Notes under the pieces: model-generated | What the model was told of the DNA's origin: nothing | The model's database searches: none | The model's input: only the letters and a program-made list of their open reading frames with translations | Shown: one piece after another, positions 24,599 to 36,830 of the stretch | Layout of the letters: each line of letters begins with the position of its first letter | Numbering within the stretch: position 1 is the first letter of the stretch | Assembly: GCA_029465975.1 (NCBI GenBank) | Contig: CM055743.1 | Location: 12,332,145 to 12,396,144, forward strand | Direction: 5' to 3' | Length of the DNA: 64,000 nt | From: Dallia pectoralis | Taxonomy: Eukaryota; Chordata; Actinopteri; Esociformes; Umbridae | Program-made: the position numbers and the translations under genes

Positions 24599-27097
24599 TC
24601 CCTGAAATAGGCCACACAAACGATTAAGAAATTAAGAAATGTTCTTACCTGAGATCAGTGGACCAGACAGGGAGAGCATGGAGTGGAGAAAAAGAGAGAG
24701 AGAAAACATTAGTATGGAGTTCAACTAGATAACTGTTCCAAGAGCTGGCCTAAGTGCCAAATTCTTGAACAGCTCTCACAAGTGTGCACTAAGCATGAGG
24801 TATAACATTGTCAATCCCGGCACCGTGCTAATTGCTGCCATGGCATCCAGCACATCACAACCTGCCTGCCTTTCTTCAACATTCCTCCTTCCAGATACCA
24901 CCTGAGGGATTAGGCCAGTCGAATTAGCATGAGGGCCACGCCGTGACAGCCGAGACATAACAGAGACAACACTTCGTTACCCTCAAAGTACCATTCCACA
25001 ACTCCCACCATACCAGTGGGTAAAATATAGGCGTACCAGACTAAAGAAACAGGCATCACCGGTGTCGAGACATTGAGAGAAGACGTGCACGAGTGTGCAG
25101 GGCACGCCATCATATAAAAACAAGATCTTTTTCATACTGTTCCATTGCCAGCTCCAGCAGTTTTTTATCCCAGTGGGATGTGTGAGATGTAACACCCACC
25201 CTATTAATAACAATGGGATTGGCAGAACGAAAATGTTGGGGACAAATTTGACCGGTGCGCCGATGCTGCCATGTGCCCGGCATGGACTTGAAGACACTTG
25301 AGCGGGTGACTGTCTGACGGGCATAATTCATAAGTCAGAACGTCTCGGTCAACATATGCTAGTTTTGCAAACCGTGCGCGTAAGCTCAAAGGCTTAGCTC
25401 TAAAGACGTTATCGCAATGTGAGGTAGAAAATGTTCTGCTTACCCAGGAACTGTCAGCAACACAATTGTTCAATGTTTTGGAGTGCTATGACATCGCCAA
25501 AGAGCATTAAACAAAAAAACACAGCCCTAAGCCTGACAGCCCTAAGCCTAAAGTTAAGAGCACTTAAAAAACCACACTGTCTGAAACCAGGTAATGTATC
25601 CCAATAGCCACAACAGGAAGACCCGGTAGTGAAAACAGAAAGAAAGCTCATGAGAAGAATTGCAAGCGAAGGGCCTTTAATGAGGGCTCCATAACTGATC
25701 AGACAGCACAAAATAAGCAGAGAACAAAAACGGTTCCGGTTTCTTTTCTTTCAGGATGTGCGTGTGCGTAGTTACAGTTTTTACTATGCCAGTGCGGACG
25801 GCAAGGATAAAATCACACCGGCAATGTGACCACGGTGGGACATTTTGTCGTTCTTGTGTAGCTCAGTAAAACATGGCACATGAAACACCGGGGTTATGGG
25901 TTAAATTACGACATCATTTACAGGTTTGGTTTGTTTAGTATGTTTTGGGTCTCCACAAGAACAGAACATGTGTGTTAATGAGTGGGAAATCTCATGTCGA
26001 GCCAAAACAACTTTTAAAGTCTAAAGACTCCAGGACTTTGGTCCCCGCACCCGGCACCACACGGGCACACACACACACAGAAAATCGAAAAACAGCAGAG
26101 TAACGAATATTTACAGAGTGAGGGAACTGCTCAGAGCAGAAGTTGGTTTGCTGGTTAAGGCTACCTATAAAAGACCAATAAACCCATAAAAATGTGTTTC
26201 CCTTTTCATTTCTCAATGAAAGCTTTTCTGGGCCATGTAAACTAAGATACTGTGCAGGTATAAAAACCAAGAGCATTTGTCAATTTAGCACAACTGATTT
26301 AATTAAGGCAAACATTTTCGGCAATTTTGAATCTAGGAGGCATCAGTGTGTGTGTTAATGACGTGAAAAAGTGCAGGTGCTAGTATTTTAATGAGCAGAC
26401 ATTGTGTCCAAACGTAGGCCTGCAGGAGTAGGCAGGCAAAACAATCTCATTCCAACAGACATCTCACACAAATCTCTGCGCCACCCGCTCAGGCATTTTG
26501 ACAAATGTAACAGAATTTGAGAAGTGAAATCCAAACCCTGGAATCCAGGCCGTCTCCTTTAGAGTATGCGAGCAGCGTGGGAGAGGAGCAATGAGCAGGC
26601 CCGGTTTGACAAGAACCTGGAGTGATATCAGAGAGGGCCAGGAGGCTGTTGCTTAATATCGCTCTAGTGCCGCTTTGAGTAGCACTCACTTTACGTGGTC
26701 AGGGCAGGATAGGATACTTGTGTCCTGCTCAGTTGTTTAAGCGGTCATTGAGCTTGCTAAATACTTGAGAGAAATCTCAGGAAACACAGCTCCAAAATAA
26801 TAGGCGATTTAAGAAGATTGGAAGGTATACCAAATTGTATATAAGATGGTATATAAAAGGCATATTTCGGTGCTATGACTTTTCAGTGTGATATAAAACG
26901 CTGGTGAGTGGCAAGAGAAAGAGAAACACAAAACACAGTCTCAATAAAGTGCGTAGGCTACAGGTCACTGGGAGTGACATTGAGCCCAGAAGCAAAGCTC
27001 ACAAATAATGAGTAGAAAGACATGGGAAACCTATGCCCAACTCCCGTGCCAAGTCACCTTACGACTACCAAGTCTCAGCTGATATCATGGGCCGTCA
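24599..27097. other. Intron 1 unique stretch
   Basis: No gene or mobile element recognised. Confidence 0.5.
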
Positions 27098-27256
27098 GCA
27101 GCATGGTTAAACCACTGGGTCGACGCAGCATGGTTAAACCACTGGGGCGACGCAGCATGGTTAAACCACTGGGGCGACGCAGCATGGTTAAACCACTGGG
27201 GCGACGCAGCATGGTTAAACCACTGGGGCGACGCACCATGGTTAAACCACTGGGGC
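27098..27256. repeat. 27-bp minisatellite, small array (6 copies)
   Basis: Same unit as the array at 28566-29399 (GCAGCATGGTTAAACCACTG followed by GGGCGAC). Its right edge, CTAAAACCATTAAAAACATT, matches the right edge of the large array, so the two arrays share flank as well as unit. Confidence 0.95.
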
Positions 27257-28415
27257 TAAAACCATTAAAAACATTTACTCCCGACATTGGGGTTTTGTTA
27301 GAGACATCAATTGCATTTTCAGTTTAAATAGATAATCGAGTTACAACAATGTCCTGTAGCCGACCAGACGAGACATGGGAGTCCATGAGCACCAGCAGGA
27401 GAAATAGAAAGCAGCAATCCTGTGTGCAGTTTGTAAGTGGATGGCTGAAGTATTTTCACCTGAAAATCTCCTCAAACCAGCCCTTTGTTTTTTTATTGTT
27501 TTGTGGGCAAATCAAACTTTATGCACCCCATATCTTACAAAACTGGGAAAAAAGGGTAAAATGGTAAGATAAATAATGCTTTGCTAAATAGTCAAAACAT
27601 ATGGGAAGAAATTACTAAATAAAACAAATATGACGTGGTTGGGAGTAGAGCGATACACAACAACCGCTCTTGAGCCAAGCGTGATTTCGGATAGCTCAAC
27701 TCCGGTCACACACTCTGGTCTCCATGCCGACAGTGTCCCAAGCCATAGCCTTTGAGACCAGCCGTGACATCTATCTTCTAAGAAACAACCAAATGTGAAC
27801 AATGTGTGTCAGGTTGTTTCCTTCCACAGCACTTGAAGAACGGTTCAAGAGACAAATCAGACATTTCTCGCATAATATGCATAACTTGAGGTGTGCATAA
27901 AAAAAACTTAATAGAGGGAGTTTTAGCCACACACAAGACAACAGTCAGTCGGTTCAATCCGACCTCAGTCACTAGATTAACAGCTAGCATGTTGTGCCAC
28001 AAGGTTGTGATTTATCTCTTACACCCACTAACCAAAGCACCCTTTCCCCAGTCTAAATCCCAGTGTTGACGGTTCTCTGGCCTTAGTTCGACACGACTAG
28101 CAACTCCTCATCGCCTGCAACAGCCAAATCAAGCTCTGTCAATTAGGTGAAGCAGTGTGGTGAAGTGGCGTGTCGAAGCCCAACAACTCTCTCCGCAGAT
28201 ACAGTACAGCAGTAGTAGTGTGGGAGGAAGCGAAATCAGGCAGTCAGTTCCGTGCTAATTTCAGCACGCTAACCACAGGTAACCGGAAACTGATTGAAAG
28301 TCATCAGAAGGTATGTTAGGAAGAGCAGGTGGATTTCCTGGGCCTGAAGAAGTGTGATCATGGTTCTCTTCACTTATGTCTGTCCTAGTCCTAGCCTGGT
28401 TCCCGTATTCCAGAT
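27257..28415. other. Spacer between the two 27-bp arrays
   Basis: Unique intronic sequence; no gene seen. Confidence 0.5.
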
Positions 28416-28554
28416 TTTAACTATTTTGCTTGCATGGTGCAGAAGGACAAACCGAATCATGAGGAAAAAATACATAATATGCACATATAATATCACAATA
28501 TGAAGCTTCTGTATATTTTCGCCCCACCATCATGGCAATATTTACATGTGGGTC
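28416..28554. repeat. 139-bp direct repeat, left copy
   Basis: Matches 29425-29563 with roughly a dozen differences by hand alignment; both end in GTGGGTC. The two copies bracket the large 27-bp array. Confidence 0.92.
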
Positions 28555-28565
28555 GCAGCATGGAC

Positions 28566-29399
28566 GCAGCATGGTTAAACCACTGGGGCGACGCAGCATG
28601 GTTAAACCACTGGGGCGACGCAGCATGGTTAAACCACTGGGGCGACGCAGCATGGTTAAACCACTGGGGCGACGCAGCATGGTTAAACCACTGGGGCGAC
28701 GCAGCATGGTTAAACCACTGGGGCGACGCAGCATGGTTAAACCACTGGGGCGACGCAGCATGGTTAAACCACTGGGGCGACGCAGCATGGTTAAACCACT
28801 GGGGCGACGCAGCATGGTTAAACCACTGGGGCGACGCAGCATGGTTAAACCACTGGGGCGACGCAGCATGGTTAAACCACTGGGGCGACGCAGCATGGTT
28901 AAACCACTGGGGCGACGCAGCATGGTTAAACCACTGGGGCGACGCAGCATGGTTAAACCACTGGGGCGACGCAGCATGGTTAAACCACTGGGGCGACGCA
29001 GCATGGTTAAACCACTGGGGCGACGCAGCATGGTTAAACCACTGGGGCGACGCAGCATGGTTAAACCACTGGGGCGACGCAGCATGGTTAAACCACTGGG
29101 GCGACGCAGCATGGTTAAACCACTGGGGCGACGCAGCATGGTTAAACCACTGGGGCGACGCAGCATGGTTAAACCACTGGGGCGACGCAGCATGGTTAAA
29201 CCACTGGGGCGGCGCAGCATGCTTAAACCACTGGGGCGACGCAGCATGGTTAAACCACTGGGGCGACCCAGCATGGTTAAACCACTGGGGCGACGCAGCA
29301 TGGTTAAACCACTGGGGCGGCGCAGCTTGCTTAAACCACTGGGGCAACGCAGCATGGTTAAACCGCTGGGGCAACGCAGCATGGTTAAACCGCTGGGGC
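28566..29399. repeat. 27-bp minisatellite, large array (about 31 copies)
   Basis: About 31 units of GCAGCATGGTTAAACCACTG plus GGGCGAC. The first 24 or so are essentially identical; variants cluster at the right edge. Because 27 is divisible by three and the unit has no stop in several frames, roughly 300-codon frames exist on both strands. These are artefacts: no start context, no splice logic and pure 9-residue periodicity. Confidence 0.97.
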
Positions 29400-29424
29400 C
29401 AAAACCATTAAAAACATTTGATGT

Positions 29425-29563
29425 TTAAACTATTTTGCTTGTATGGTGCAGAAGGACAAACCGAATCATGAGGAAACAATACGTAATATGCACACATAAT
29501 ATCACAACATAAAGCTTCTGTATATTTTCGCCCCACCATCATGGCAATATTAACGTGTGGGTC
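29425..29563. repeat. 139-bp direct repeat, right copy
   Basis: Partner of 28416-28554, in the same orientation. Between the array and this copy sits the shared edge CCAAAACCATTAAAAACATT. Confidence 0.92.
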
Positions 29564-31035
29564 TGGTGGCTGACATGCAGCTTATGGGAAGGGATCTAAA
29601 TCCGACGAAAGCTGCCTGTAATCGCCAGGTCGAAGTATCCAGGAGACAGAAGCACGGGAGTTGTCAACTGCAAATCACAAGATACCATTTAGTCTCGAAT
29701 GGAAAAACGCCCAAAATGAATCTCTCTCGGCAACAAAGACCTTTGGGACAAGTGATTAACATTAAAAATAACCGTGCTTAATGTCTGTGAAGGTTTGCAC
29801 TACCTTCCAAATGCTGTTTAATTGTTGTGCTCAACACCCATTTATTTCCTAATCTTGCTTTGGCTCCTAGGTAGGAAAAACTGATCATTATCGCACCTGG
29901 CACGTATTTGGAGCAAAAGCCCGGTCGTAGCAAGGTCTCAGTGGGTAAAACACCCGACCAGACAGCCACACGGGCACTTCCTGCCTCCAGCCCAATCAGG
30001 CACTTCCCGTTGGCCTTTGTGTCACGGCATCCTATCGACTAGATTGGGCCGTTCCTCAGAGAGCCCTATAAAAACATCAAACGCCGCCAAGCCAGACGAA
30101 CGCAGAACGGCACAAGAAGGGAAGAACAAAACCTTCAGCTCCGGAGACATACAAGTCCCAGACTCAAAGCTTCTTCAAGTAAACCCTGTGAACACGCCTG
30201 GTGTCAAGCCACCTTTGATACCTGTAAGACAAGCATACCGCCATGGGTGCCGGCTGTCAGCTTTCCATGATGGGAGAGAAGGTGACCAATGTTTCCACAG
30301 AGCTGCCGTCAAGGCAGGCGTTCCAAATGGCCCTCTGTTCCCCACGTAGCACACAGCTTTTGATTACGCAAAGGCCCTAGGGTGTAATTTGGGCCACGTG
30401 TTTTGAGTTGTTTAAGATAACCTGGACATGGGCATCTGCTGGATAAATAAATAATGTCGATGGGGCTTATCGGGGGCAGACTTTACAGCTTAGTGTATTA
30501 ATGCATGATGTTACTAATGCCTGTGATGTTTATGTTTATGGTGGGTGGCTGCTAATATCTCAGTGGTGCGGGAGAATGCATGTGTGGTCACGCCAAGCCC
30601 CCCCCGTAACTTCTGTGAAGCTGGCAGGCCCTTACAGCAACACAACATCTATGGAAAACCTGTCAACCTAATAAGAGCAGCGCGTTAGCCCTTTCCTGCA
30701 AGTCAGTGTGTCAGCCAGGTCCATGTCCAATCTAAGAGAAACCGGTGTGTGTTGTCTGTTCGGCGTGGCCCCAGAGGTTGCATGGCTTATAAGCTTCCTG
30801 CAGAAAAGGACTGAGGGGAAATGGTTTGGTCCAATCACTGAAGAACACAAGCGCACAGCTACATCGACTTCACATGCCAGAAGAGATTAAAGCCTTGTGT
30901 GTGTGTTTTTGTGTGCGTGTGTATTGTGCTGTATATAAGGTGATGTAATTGGGTGCGTGTAATTTCCCCTGAACCACTAGCCCTGCAAAGCGTTGCTGCC
31001 TTCATCCATCTTCATTTCCCAAGATGCCAGTGTAC
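29564..31035. other. Intron 1 unique stretch
   Basis: No gene recognised. The 110-codon frame near 30017 starts at TTG and shows no domain. Confidence 0.5.
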
Positions 31036-31110
31036 TGTGTGGGTGTGTGTGTGTGGGTATGCGTGTATATAAATATATGTGTGTGTGCGTGTATATGAAT
31101 ATGTGTGTGC

Positions 31111-31164
<54 letters not shown>

Positions 31165-31216
31165 TACTTCCATGAGTAAAAGCTGATCAATTAGTCTCTG
31201 CCTGGTCTCACCCGGT

Positions 31217-31249
<33 letters not shown>
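31036..31249. repeat. Compound TG / AT / TG ... CA microsatellite
   Basis: TG-rich 31036-31110, (AT)9 at 31111-31128, (GT)17 at 31129-31162, then 54 bases of unique sequence and (CA)n at 31217-31249. The GT and CA blocks are complementary and could fold into a hairpin. Confidence 0.93.
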
Positions 31250-31251
<2 letters not shown>

Positions 31252-32848
31252 TCCAACAACTCCCTCCCTCCCCCAATCCCACCCCGCCCTCCCCCAATCC
31301 CACCCCTCCCCCTCTACCCCCACTTCATCCACTCCTGCTTTATCCCAAGTCTTCCCTTCTACGCCGGAGTGGCTGTACGGTGCGCTCCATTTTCTGTCCC
31401 AGACACGATATACACACAGAGACACACTAAAGCACAAACACCAAAAACCCAGCAACAAACAGACCATGGCCCGGAGCAAATATCCAAACCAAAATGAAGC
31501 ACAACTTCTCGGAATGGGAAATCTTTATTCGATCTGTGCAGCGCCATCGTGCCACACATGGTCCCTATGGTGATGCCCGCTGTGGACTATTAGCTGGCCA
31601 GACATGGCATTCTCAGCCTGAGCTAAGAGCCTAGCTATTTGTCGAGGATCGGGACACATCGTCTGGTGGCGACGTTTGCCAGCTACGAGGCAGCCGAGCG
31701 TCAGCTTTATAAATCATTCAGTCACTCCCCTTTCAGGCAGCACACCAGTTAGTTCAGCCGCATACCTCAGCTTACCATAACTTTGGGTGCCTGAATGCCT
31801 TTATGTAACTATGACAAATCCTTCCTATATGAGATTGTGTGCCTCGCGTATTCCTAAACGGGATGCAAACCCGATATCGGCACAAAGAGGATTTGTGTGG
31901 CATCGGGAGCCCAAAGGGAAGACAAGGATGAGGCAGACTAAGTGAAGGAAAAATGACAAAGATTCAAGTCACAGTTCAGTTATAGAAATAAAAAGCAGAA
32001 GGTGGCTGCAGGTCTGACTGTTTGTGGACCTTTAGTACAGTGAACTACAAATACTACAGCTTTTAGATGGGTTTATTCTTAGGCTATGAGAAAAAAGGGG
32101 ACAGAATAAATCCTGTGCGTTTAGACGCAAGTCTGTAAAGACTCTCTGAATAGAAAAAGCATATTGGAATGTTACCAAAGCGCCACACTTGCTCAGAAGC
32201 GTTAGGGAAGATCCGGATCTCTGTTCCGGCGGAATTCCCAATTCCCATTCCTCAATGCTGCACAAACATGTTCACATGGTGGCTTTCTTTGGTCCTGGTC
32301 AGGCTTGTCTGCACCCTGTGGTCACCTGGTAAAAAATCCAGCTGCATGGGGCCCATTCATCTTTTAGAGGGAGGGGCAACCATTTTGCCTCCAATTTAGA
32401 CGACAGTGAAACGCCGGAATGTCTCAGGCACTCCGCCGGCAGCCTTTTCCTGGACTGCCCTTTGACCTCTGGATTAGGGGAGGGGGACGGGTTCAACACG
32501 GCTAAACTGGGCGGCGACCACCTGCTCTCTCTGATCTTGTGACCTCGTCTCTCCACGGCAGACTGACATCAGTGCACAAACTGGGGGTGCCGGGGGGGGG
32601 TAAGCTTCAATATACATACATACACACCAGAATGGGCCTGTCAAGCCAAGGACAAAACCACACTTAAACAAACACACGGCTACGTATAAATATTCATGCC
32701 CTGTGTCCAAGGATAAACACGCGCTAAGGGGCTGGTCATACACGGCAACACAAGGTGAGCTAGCACCAGCGCACGCGTTAATCGGGTGGGAAATAAAGCT
32801 AGTACTCCACACATTATTCCACAATATTACCAGTAAAGTGCATGTGCA
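31250..32848. other. Intron 1 unique stretch
   Basis: C-rich patch at 31260-31320; otherwise nothing recognisable. Confidence 0.5.
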
Positions 32849-33535
32849 TACACAGATGAGACAAAACATTATGACTACCCGTCTAATATGCTGTTGGTTC
32901 TCATCTGCCTGCAAAATTGACAGCCACAAGAATACCCAGACCCAAGTCATTCCAGCAAAACCCGGGGTTTTCCAGCAAAACCCGGGTTGTCCATTACACT
33001 CACAGTGCGTCCTGCACATCTCCACAGTCATCCACAGAATGTAAACGAAAACAAGTCTCATCAGATTACACGGTCCAGTTGTGATGCATTTGTGACCGCG
33101 TTGCAGGCGTTTCCGATGATGGACAAGGGTCATCATGAGCACACGGTCTGCAACTACCCAGACCCATTTGCAGTCCCGTTGTGATGCATTGTGCTGTATC
33201 ACATTCACTTACTGTGACCATTGTACATTTGAACCAGACAGGATAGCCTTTGATACCCTCACGCGTCAATAAGGGCATCCAAAACCCTGTTGCCGGTATG
33301 TCCTGTGTGCCATAGTGTACAACTTTTTAGAGATGCTCCGATCCAGATGTCTTGCCATGACAATTTGGCAAAGTCGCTTAGGCCTTTACTTCTGCCCATT
33401 ACTCCTGGATCCAACACATTGACCATGAGACCTGATTGATCGCTTACCATCTACCCAGACCATGATGTGCCCTTGTTAGGAGATGATCAACGTTATTTGC
33501 TTCGACCTGTGAGGTGTAATGTTTTGTCAGGTGTA
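32849..33535 (-). mobile_element. Tc1-like transposon relic, internally deleted
   Basis: Ends TACACAGATGAGACAAAACAT and ATGTTTTGTCAGGTGTA are imperfect inverted repeats. On the minus strand the start of a transposase, MGRSKGLSDF, is readable near 33400, matching the MGKxKDLSEF-type start of teleost Tc1-like transposases. The central catalytic part is missing, and 687 bases compares with about 1.5 kb or more for an intact copy. Frameshifts abound, so it is dead. Confidence 0.72.
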
Positions 33536-34016
33536 TATATCCATATTTCGGGACATTTTCATTTGGCTGCCTCCGTGAGGCAATACACATCAGAGCTACC
33601 TCAGAGGCAAGTTAAGGAATACAGGAAGCTGCTTAAAAAAAGGCAAAGTAACAAATTGTGAATGACCAACCAGTTCAAACACAGAGCTGAGGGGCATCAC
33701 TAGAACACATTTTTAGTAAGTCTAGTATGCCATCCTATACTGACAGACATGGACACAGTGAAACAGATAGAGCAGCATTTTCTCACGCACTGCGAAAAAC
33801 ACATTTTTGAAGAACAACCAAGATTGAACAAACTGAACATTTGTTGGGAGAGAAACCCTGGTGTGACCTATTAATTGCAAAAAAATGTGCTTCCTCCAAC
33901 TCTCTGAGAACTAGTTGAATAATGAATCTGGATACTGAATTCCGATACCTGTATCTTACCACTATTAACTAACTTGCCTTTAATTCTTATATATAGTTAT
34001 GTTTGCTTTGACAATG
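33536..34016. other. Unique sequence between two Tc1-like relics
   Basis: No feature recognised. Confidence 0.5.
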
Positions 34017-34064
34017 TACACCGATCGGCCATAACATTATGACCACATGCCTAATAATGTGTAG

Positions 34065-35639
34065 TAGGGGTGGGCGATATGGGAAAAATATCATATCACG
34101 ATTTTTTCAGGAAAAATCACGATTCACGATTTTATCACGATTCTTTTTCATGTTGCTTTTTAAGACTATTTTGCTAATTACTGAGCTGCAATACAAGCAA
34201 ATTATATCTCCATTTAAAGAATATAGCGTTACAAGGTAACAAAACATAAAAGGGAAAAAAAAATTAAAGTAGCATATTTTAATCACGTGTATATTTAAAG
34301 GAAGTGCAATGGTGCAAAGAAGCACCTTCATTCTCATCCGCAGCTTCACCATCCATTCACTGTGTAACCTGCCATCCATCTACAGCATCAGATGATCTAC
34401 TGTGTTATCATCCTGAATTAAATGAATTGTGAATTATGCAGTAAAACATTTTACTAAAATAGTATGTAGCCTATTTATTGTCTTATGTAGCCATACAATA
34501 CAAAATTAAAACCATGATTTTAAAATGCACAGGCTATGATATTTAAATTTCTAAAGATCGAATAAATTAAAATCAATCAAACTGTATGTCCTATTTTGAT
34601 GTAATAAATGCTAAAACATTTTAGATCACAAGCGACGCGCAATCAAATGATTTGCGCATGATTGGCCGTATATATTGCAACACAGACTGTTGAAATAAAA
34701 ACATTAGGCTACAGTGTATAATTTGATCATTTACATTTGTAAAATGTATTATAGTAATTACAGCCCAGTAACTAAGGCACTATAGACAATGAAACACGTA
34801 TTTTACAACACAGTTTGTATATTGGTCACGGTCGGGTATATTCTGCTGTTACCCGGTAGATACATTAATCAATTTCGTTTTATATTTTCGTTCTGTTTAT
34901 TTAGTAAAACATATATTTATTTATAAACGTAGGCCTACCTCTTTTTTCTAGTTCATTCAAATTCAACCAAGCCAATCAATCTATTATCTATGTATATCTC
35001 GCAGCTTTTGTCTGCCTGAGCAGGACACGCATACTAACCGGTTGCACTGCGCAGAGTGTTCATTAGTGATGTTATGAGTGCACATGAGACCGCAGCAAAT
35101 TAATCGGTTACATATATCCAGTTTCATATAGATCGGACCAAAACGCGTCAAGTTTCATGTAGACCAGACCAAAACGCGTCAAGTTTCATGTAGACCAGAC
35201 CAAAACGCATCCAGTTTTATATAGACCAGACCAAAACGGATCCAGTTTCATATAGACCAGACCAAAACGGTGTCCAATATAGATCGGACCAAAACGAGAT
35301 CAGACCAAAACGCATCCAGTTTCTGAAAACGGGACAAGGTAAAATGCACGTATTTAGGAAAAGTCATGGAAGAACGAGGCTGTAGCTTTTCAACATTATA
35401 TATTTATTTTAATTACTAACTGCAACGCCCGCGGGCATGGGCTGTTGGCGCTTCTAGTGTTAACACGCTGACATCTAGCACACCGCGCATTGCATGTTGA
35501 TACGTAGCTGAAAAAACGCCATAGATCTGCATCTAATTGAACGTGTACTGGAGCGCGATTCTACGATATTTCCGAAAAAGTGAATCGTGGAGACATTTTA
35601 ATCGTCCACGATTAAATATCGTCATATCGCACACCCCTA
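34065..35639. mobile_element. Non-autonomous hAT-type transposon nested in the Tc1-like element
   Basis: Terminal inverted repeats TAGGGGTGGGCGATATG (left) and the complement of TAGGGGTGTGCGATATG (right) differ by one base. The perfect 8-bp target-site duplication ATGTGTAG flanks it at 34057-34064 and 35640-35647, diagnostic of the hAT superfamily. Length 1575 bases. No transposase could be read, so it is non-autonomous. It contains an internal minisatellite at about 35110-35325. Confidence 0.9.
35110..35325. repeat. Degenerate minisatellite inside the hAT element (about 31-bp unit)
   Basis: About seven imperfect copies of a unit around AGTTTCATATAGACCAGACC followed by AAAACGC. Later copies are shortened. 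Confidence 0.85.
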
Positions 35640-35647
35640 ATGTGTAG

Positions 35648-36226
35648 GTCCCCTATTTGCCACCAAAACAGCTCTGACCCGTTGACGCATGGACTCCAGT
35701 AGACCTCTGAGTGTGCCGTTGTATCTGGCACCAGTCCTGTAAGTTACTAGTTGGGGCCTCCATGGATTGGACTTGGTGTTTGTCCATCACCTCCCACAGA
35801 TGCTCAATTGTATTGAGATCTGGGGAATTTGGAGGTCCCTCGAACCATTTCTGAAACATGTTTGCTTTGTGGCAGGGCACATTATCCTGCTGAAAGAGAC
35901 CAATGCCATCAGGGAATACCGTTTCCATGAAACGTACACATGGTCTGCAACAATGCTAAGGTACGTGTCAAAGTCACCCACATGAATGGCAGGACACAAG
36001 GTTTCTCAGCAGAACATTGGCCCAAAGCATCACCCTGCCTCCACCGGCTTGCCTTTTTCCCATAGTGAATCCTGGTGCCATGTGTTCTCCGGGTAAGCGA
36101 TGCACGCGCACCATCCAGGTACGGAATAAAAAACACTCTTCCATTGCAGTTCTGATGCTCATGTGCCCATTGTAGGTGCTTTTGGCAGTGGACAGGGGTC
36201 AGTATGGTGACCCTGACGGGTCTAGA
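35648..36226 (-). pseudogene. Tc1-like transposase fragment
   Basis: Read across frames on the minus strand, this gives successive pieces of a Tc1/mariner DDE transposase: ILTPVHCQKHLQWAHEHQN, the LPGEHMAPGFTMGKRQAGGG region, GLFQQDNVPCH with the second catalytic Asp, and NSPDLNTIEHLWEVMDK with the third acidic region. The segment carrying the first catalytic Asp (WSDE in the family) is deleted, several frameshifts separate the pieces, and the DNA-binding N-terminus is absent. It cannot encode an active enzyme. Confidence 0.82.
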
Positions 36227-36235
36227 GACACATAT

Positions 36236-36715
36236 AGCTGAACACACACACAGAGCTGGAGAGAGAGAGAGAGAGACACACACACACACACACACACACA
36301 GCTAGAGAAAGGGACACACACACAGAGCTGGAGACAGACACACACACACACACACACAGCTGGAGACACACACAGAGCTAGAGAGAGGGACACACACAGA
36401 GAGCTGGAAAGAGGGACACACACACACAGTTCTGGAGAGAGCGACACACACACACAGAGCGGGAGAGGGAGCGACACACACAGAGAGCTGGAGAGAGCGG
36501 CACGCACACACAGAGCTAAAGAGAGGGACACACACAGAGAGCTGGAGAGAGAGACACACAGAGCTAGAGAGATGGACACACACACAGAACTGGAGACACA
36601 CACACATCGAGCTAGAGAGGTGGACACAGACACACAGAGCTGGAGAGAGAGACCCACACACCACCGAGAGAGAGCTAGAGAGAGAGAGACACACACAGAG
36701 CTGGAGAGAGAGAGA

Positions 36716-36771
<56 letters not shown>

Positions 36772-36830
36772 GACACACTCACAGACACAGAGAGCTAGAG
36801 AGAGGGACAGGCACAGAAATTGAGGGAGAG
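36236..36830. repeat. Compound CA/GAGA satellite
   Basis: Irregular higher-order repeat of CA runs, AGAGCTGGAGAGAG and GGGACACAC blocks, with a long (CA)n at 36717-36766. It abuts the broken right end of the Tc1-like relic. Minus-strand frames rich in Cys-Val and Leu-Ser are artefacts. Confidence 0.93.

Larger units (their letters stand above)
34017..36235 (-). mobile_element. Tc1-like transposon relic, split by a hAT-type insert and truncated
   Basis: The left terminus (TACACCGATCGGCC then ATAACATTATGACCAC, from 34017) is the known terminal type of a teleost Tc1-like family. The element is interrupted at 34065-35639 by another transposon and resumes at 35648. It then stops abruptly at about 36235 in a CA/GA satellite, so the right third, including the transposase N-terminus and right terminal repeat, is missing. 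Confidence 0.8.

Noticed and set aside
27098..29399. CRISPR-like regular repeats
   Set aside because: Units are contiguous with no unique spacers, and the DNA is vertebrate; it is a minisatellite.
28417..29428. Roughly 300-codon open frames on both strands with 9-residue periodicity
   Set aside because: They are produced by the 27-base minisatellite (a multiple of three with no stop in the unit). Open on both strands in several frames, with no splice or start evidence.
30017..30349. 110-codon plus-strand frame
   Set aside because: TTG start, no domain, no flanking splice sites that would make an exon.
32474..33208. 244-codon minus-strand frame
   Set aside because: Crosses the boundary of a Tc1-like relic and unique sequence; no transposase frame or other domain is maintained.
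36199..36778. Cys-Val and Leu-Ser-rich frames of about 150-190 codons
   Set aside because: Translations of CA and GA simple repeats.
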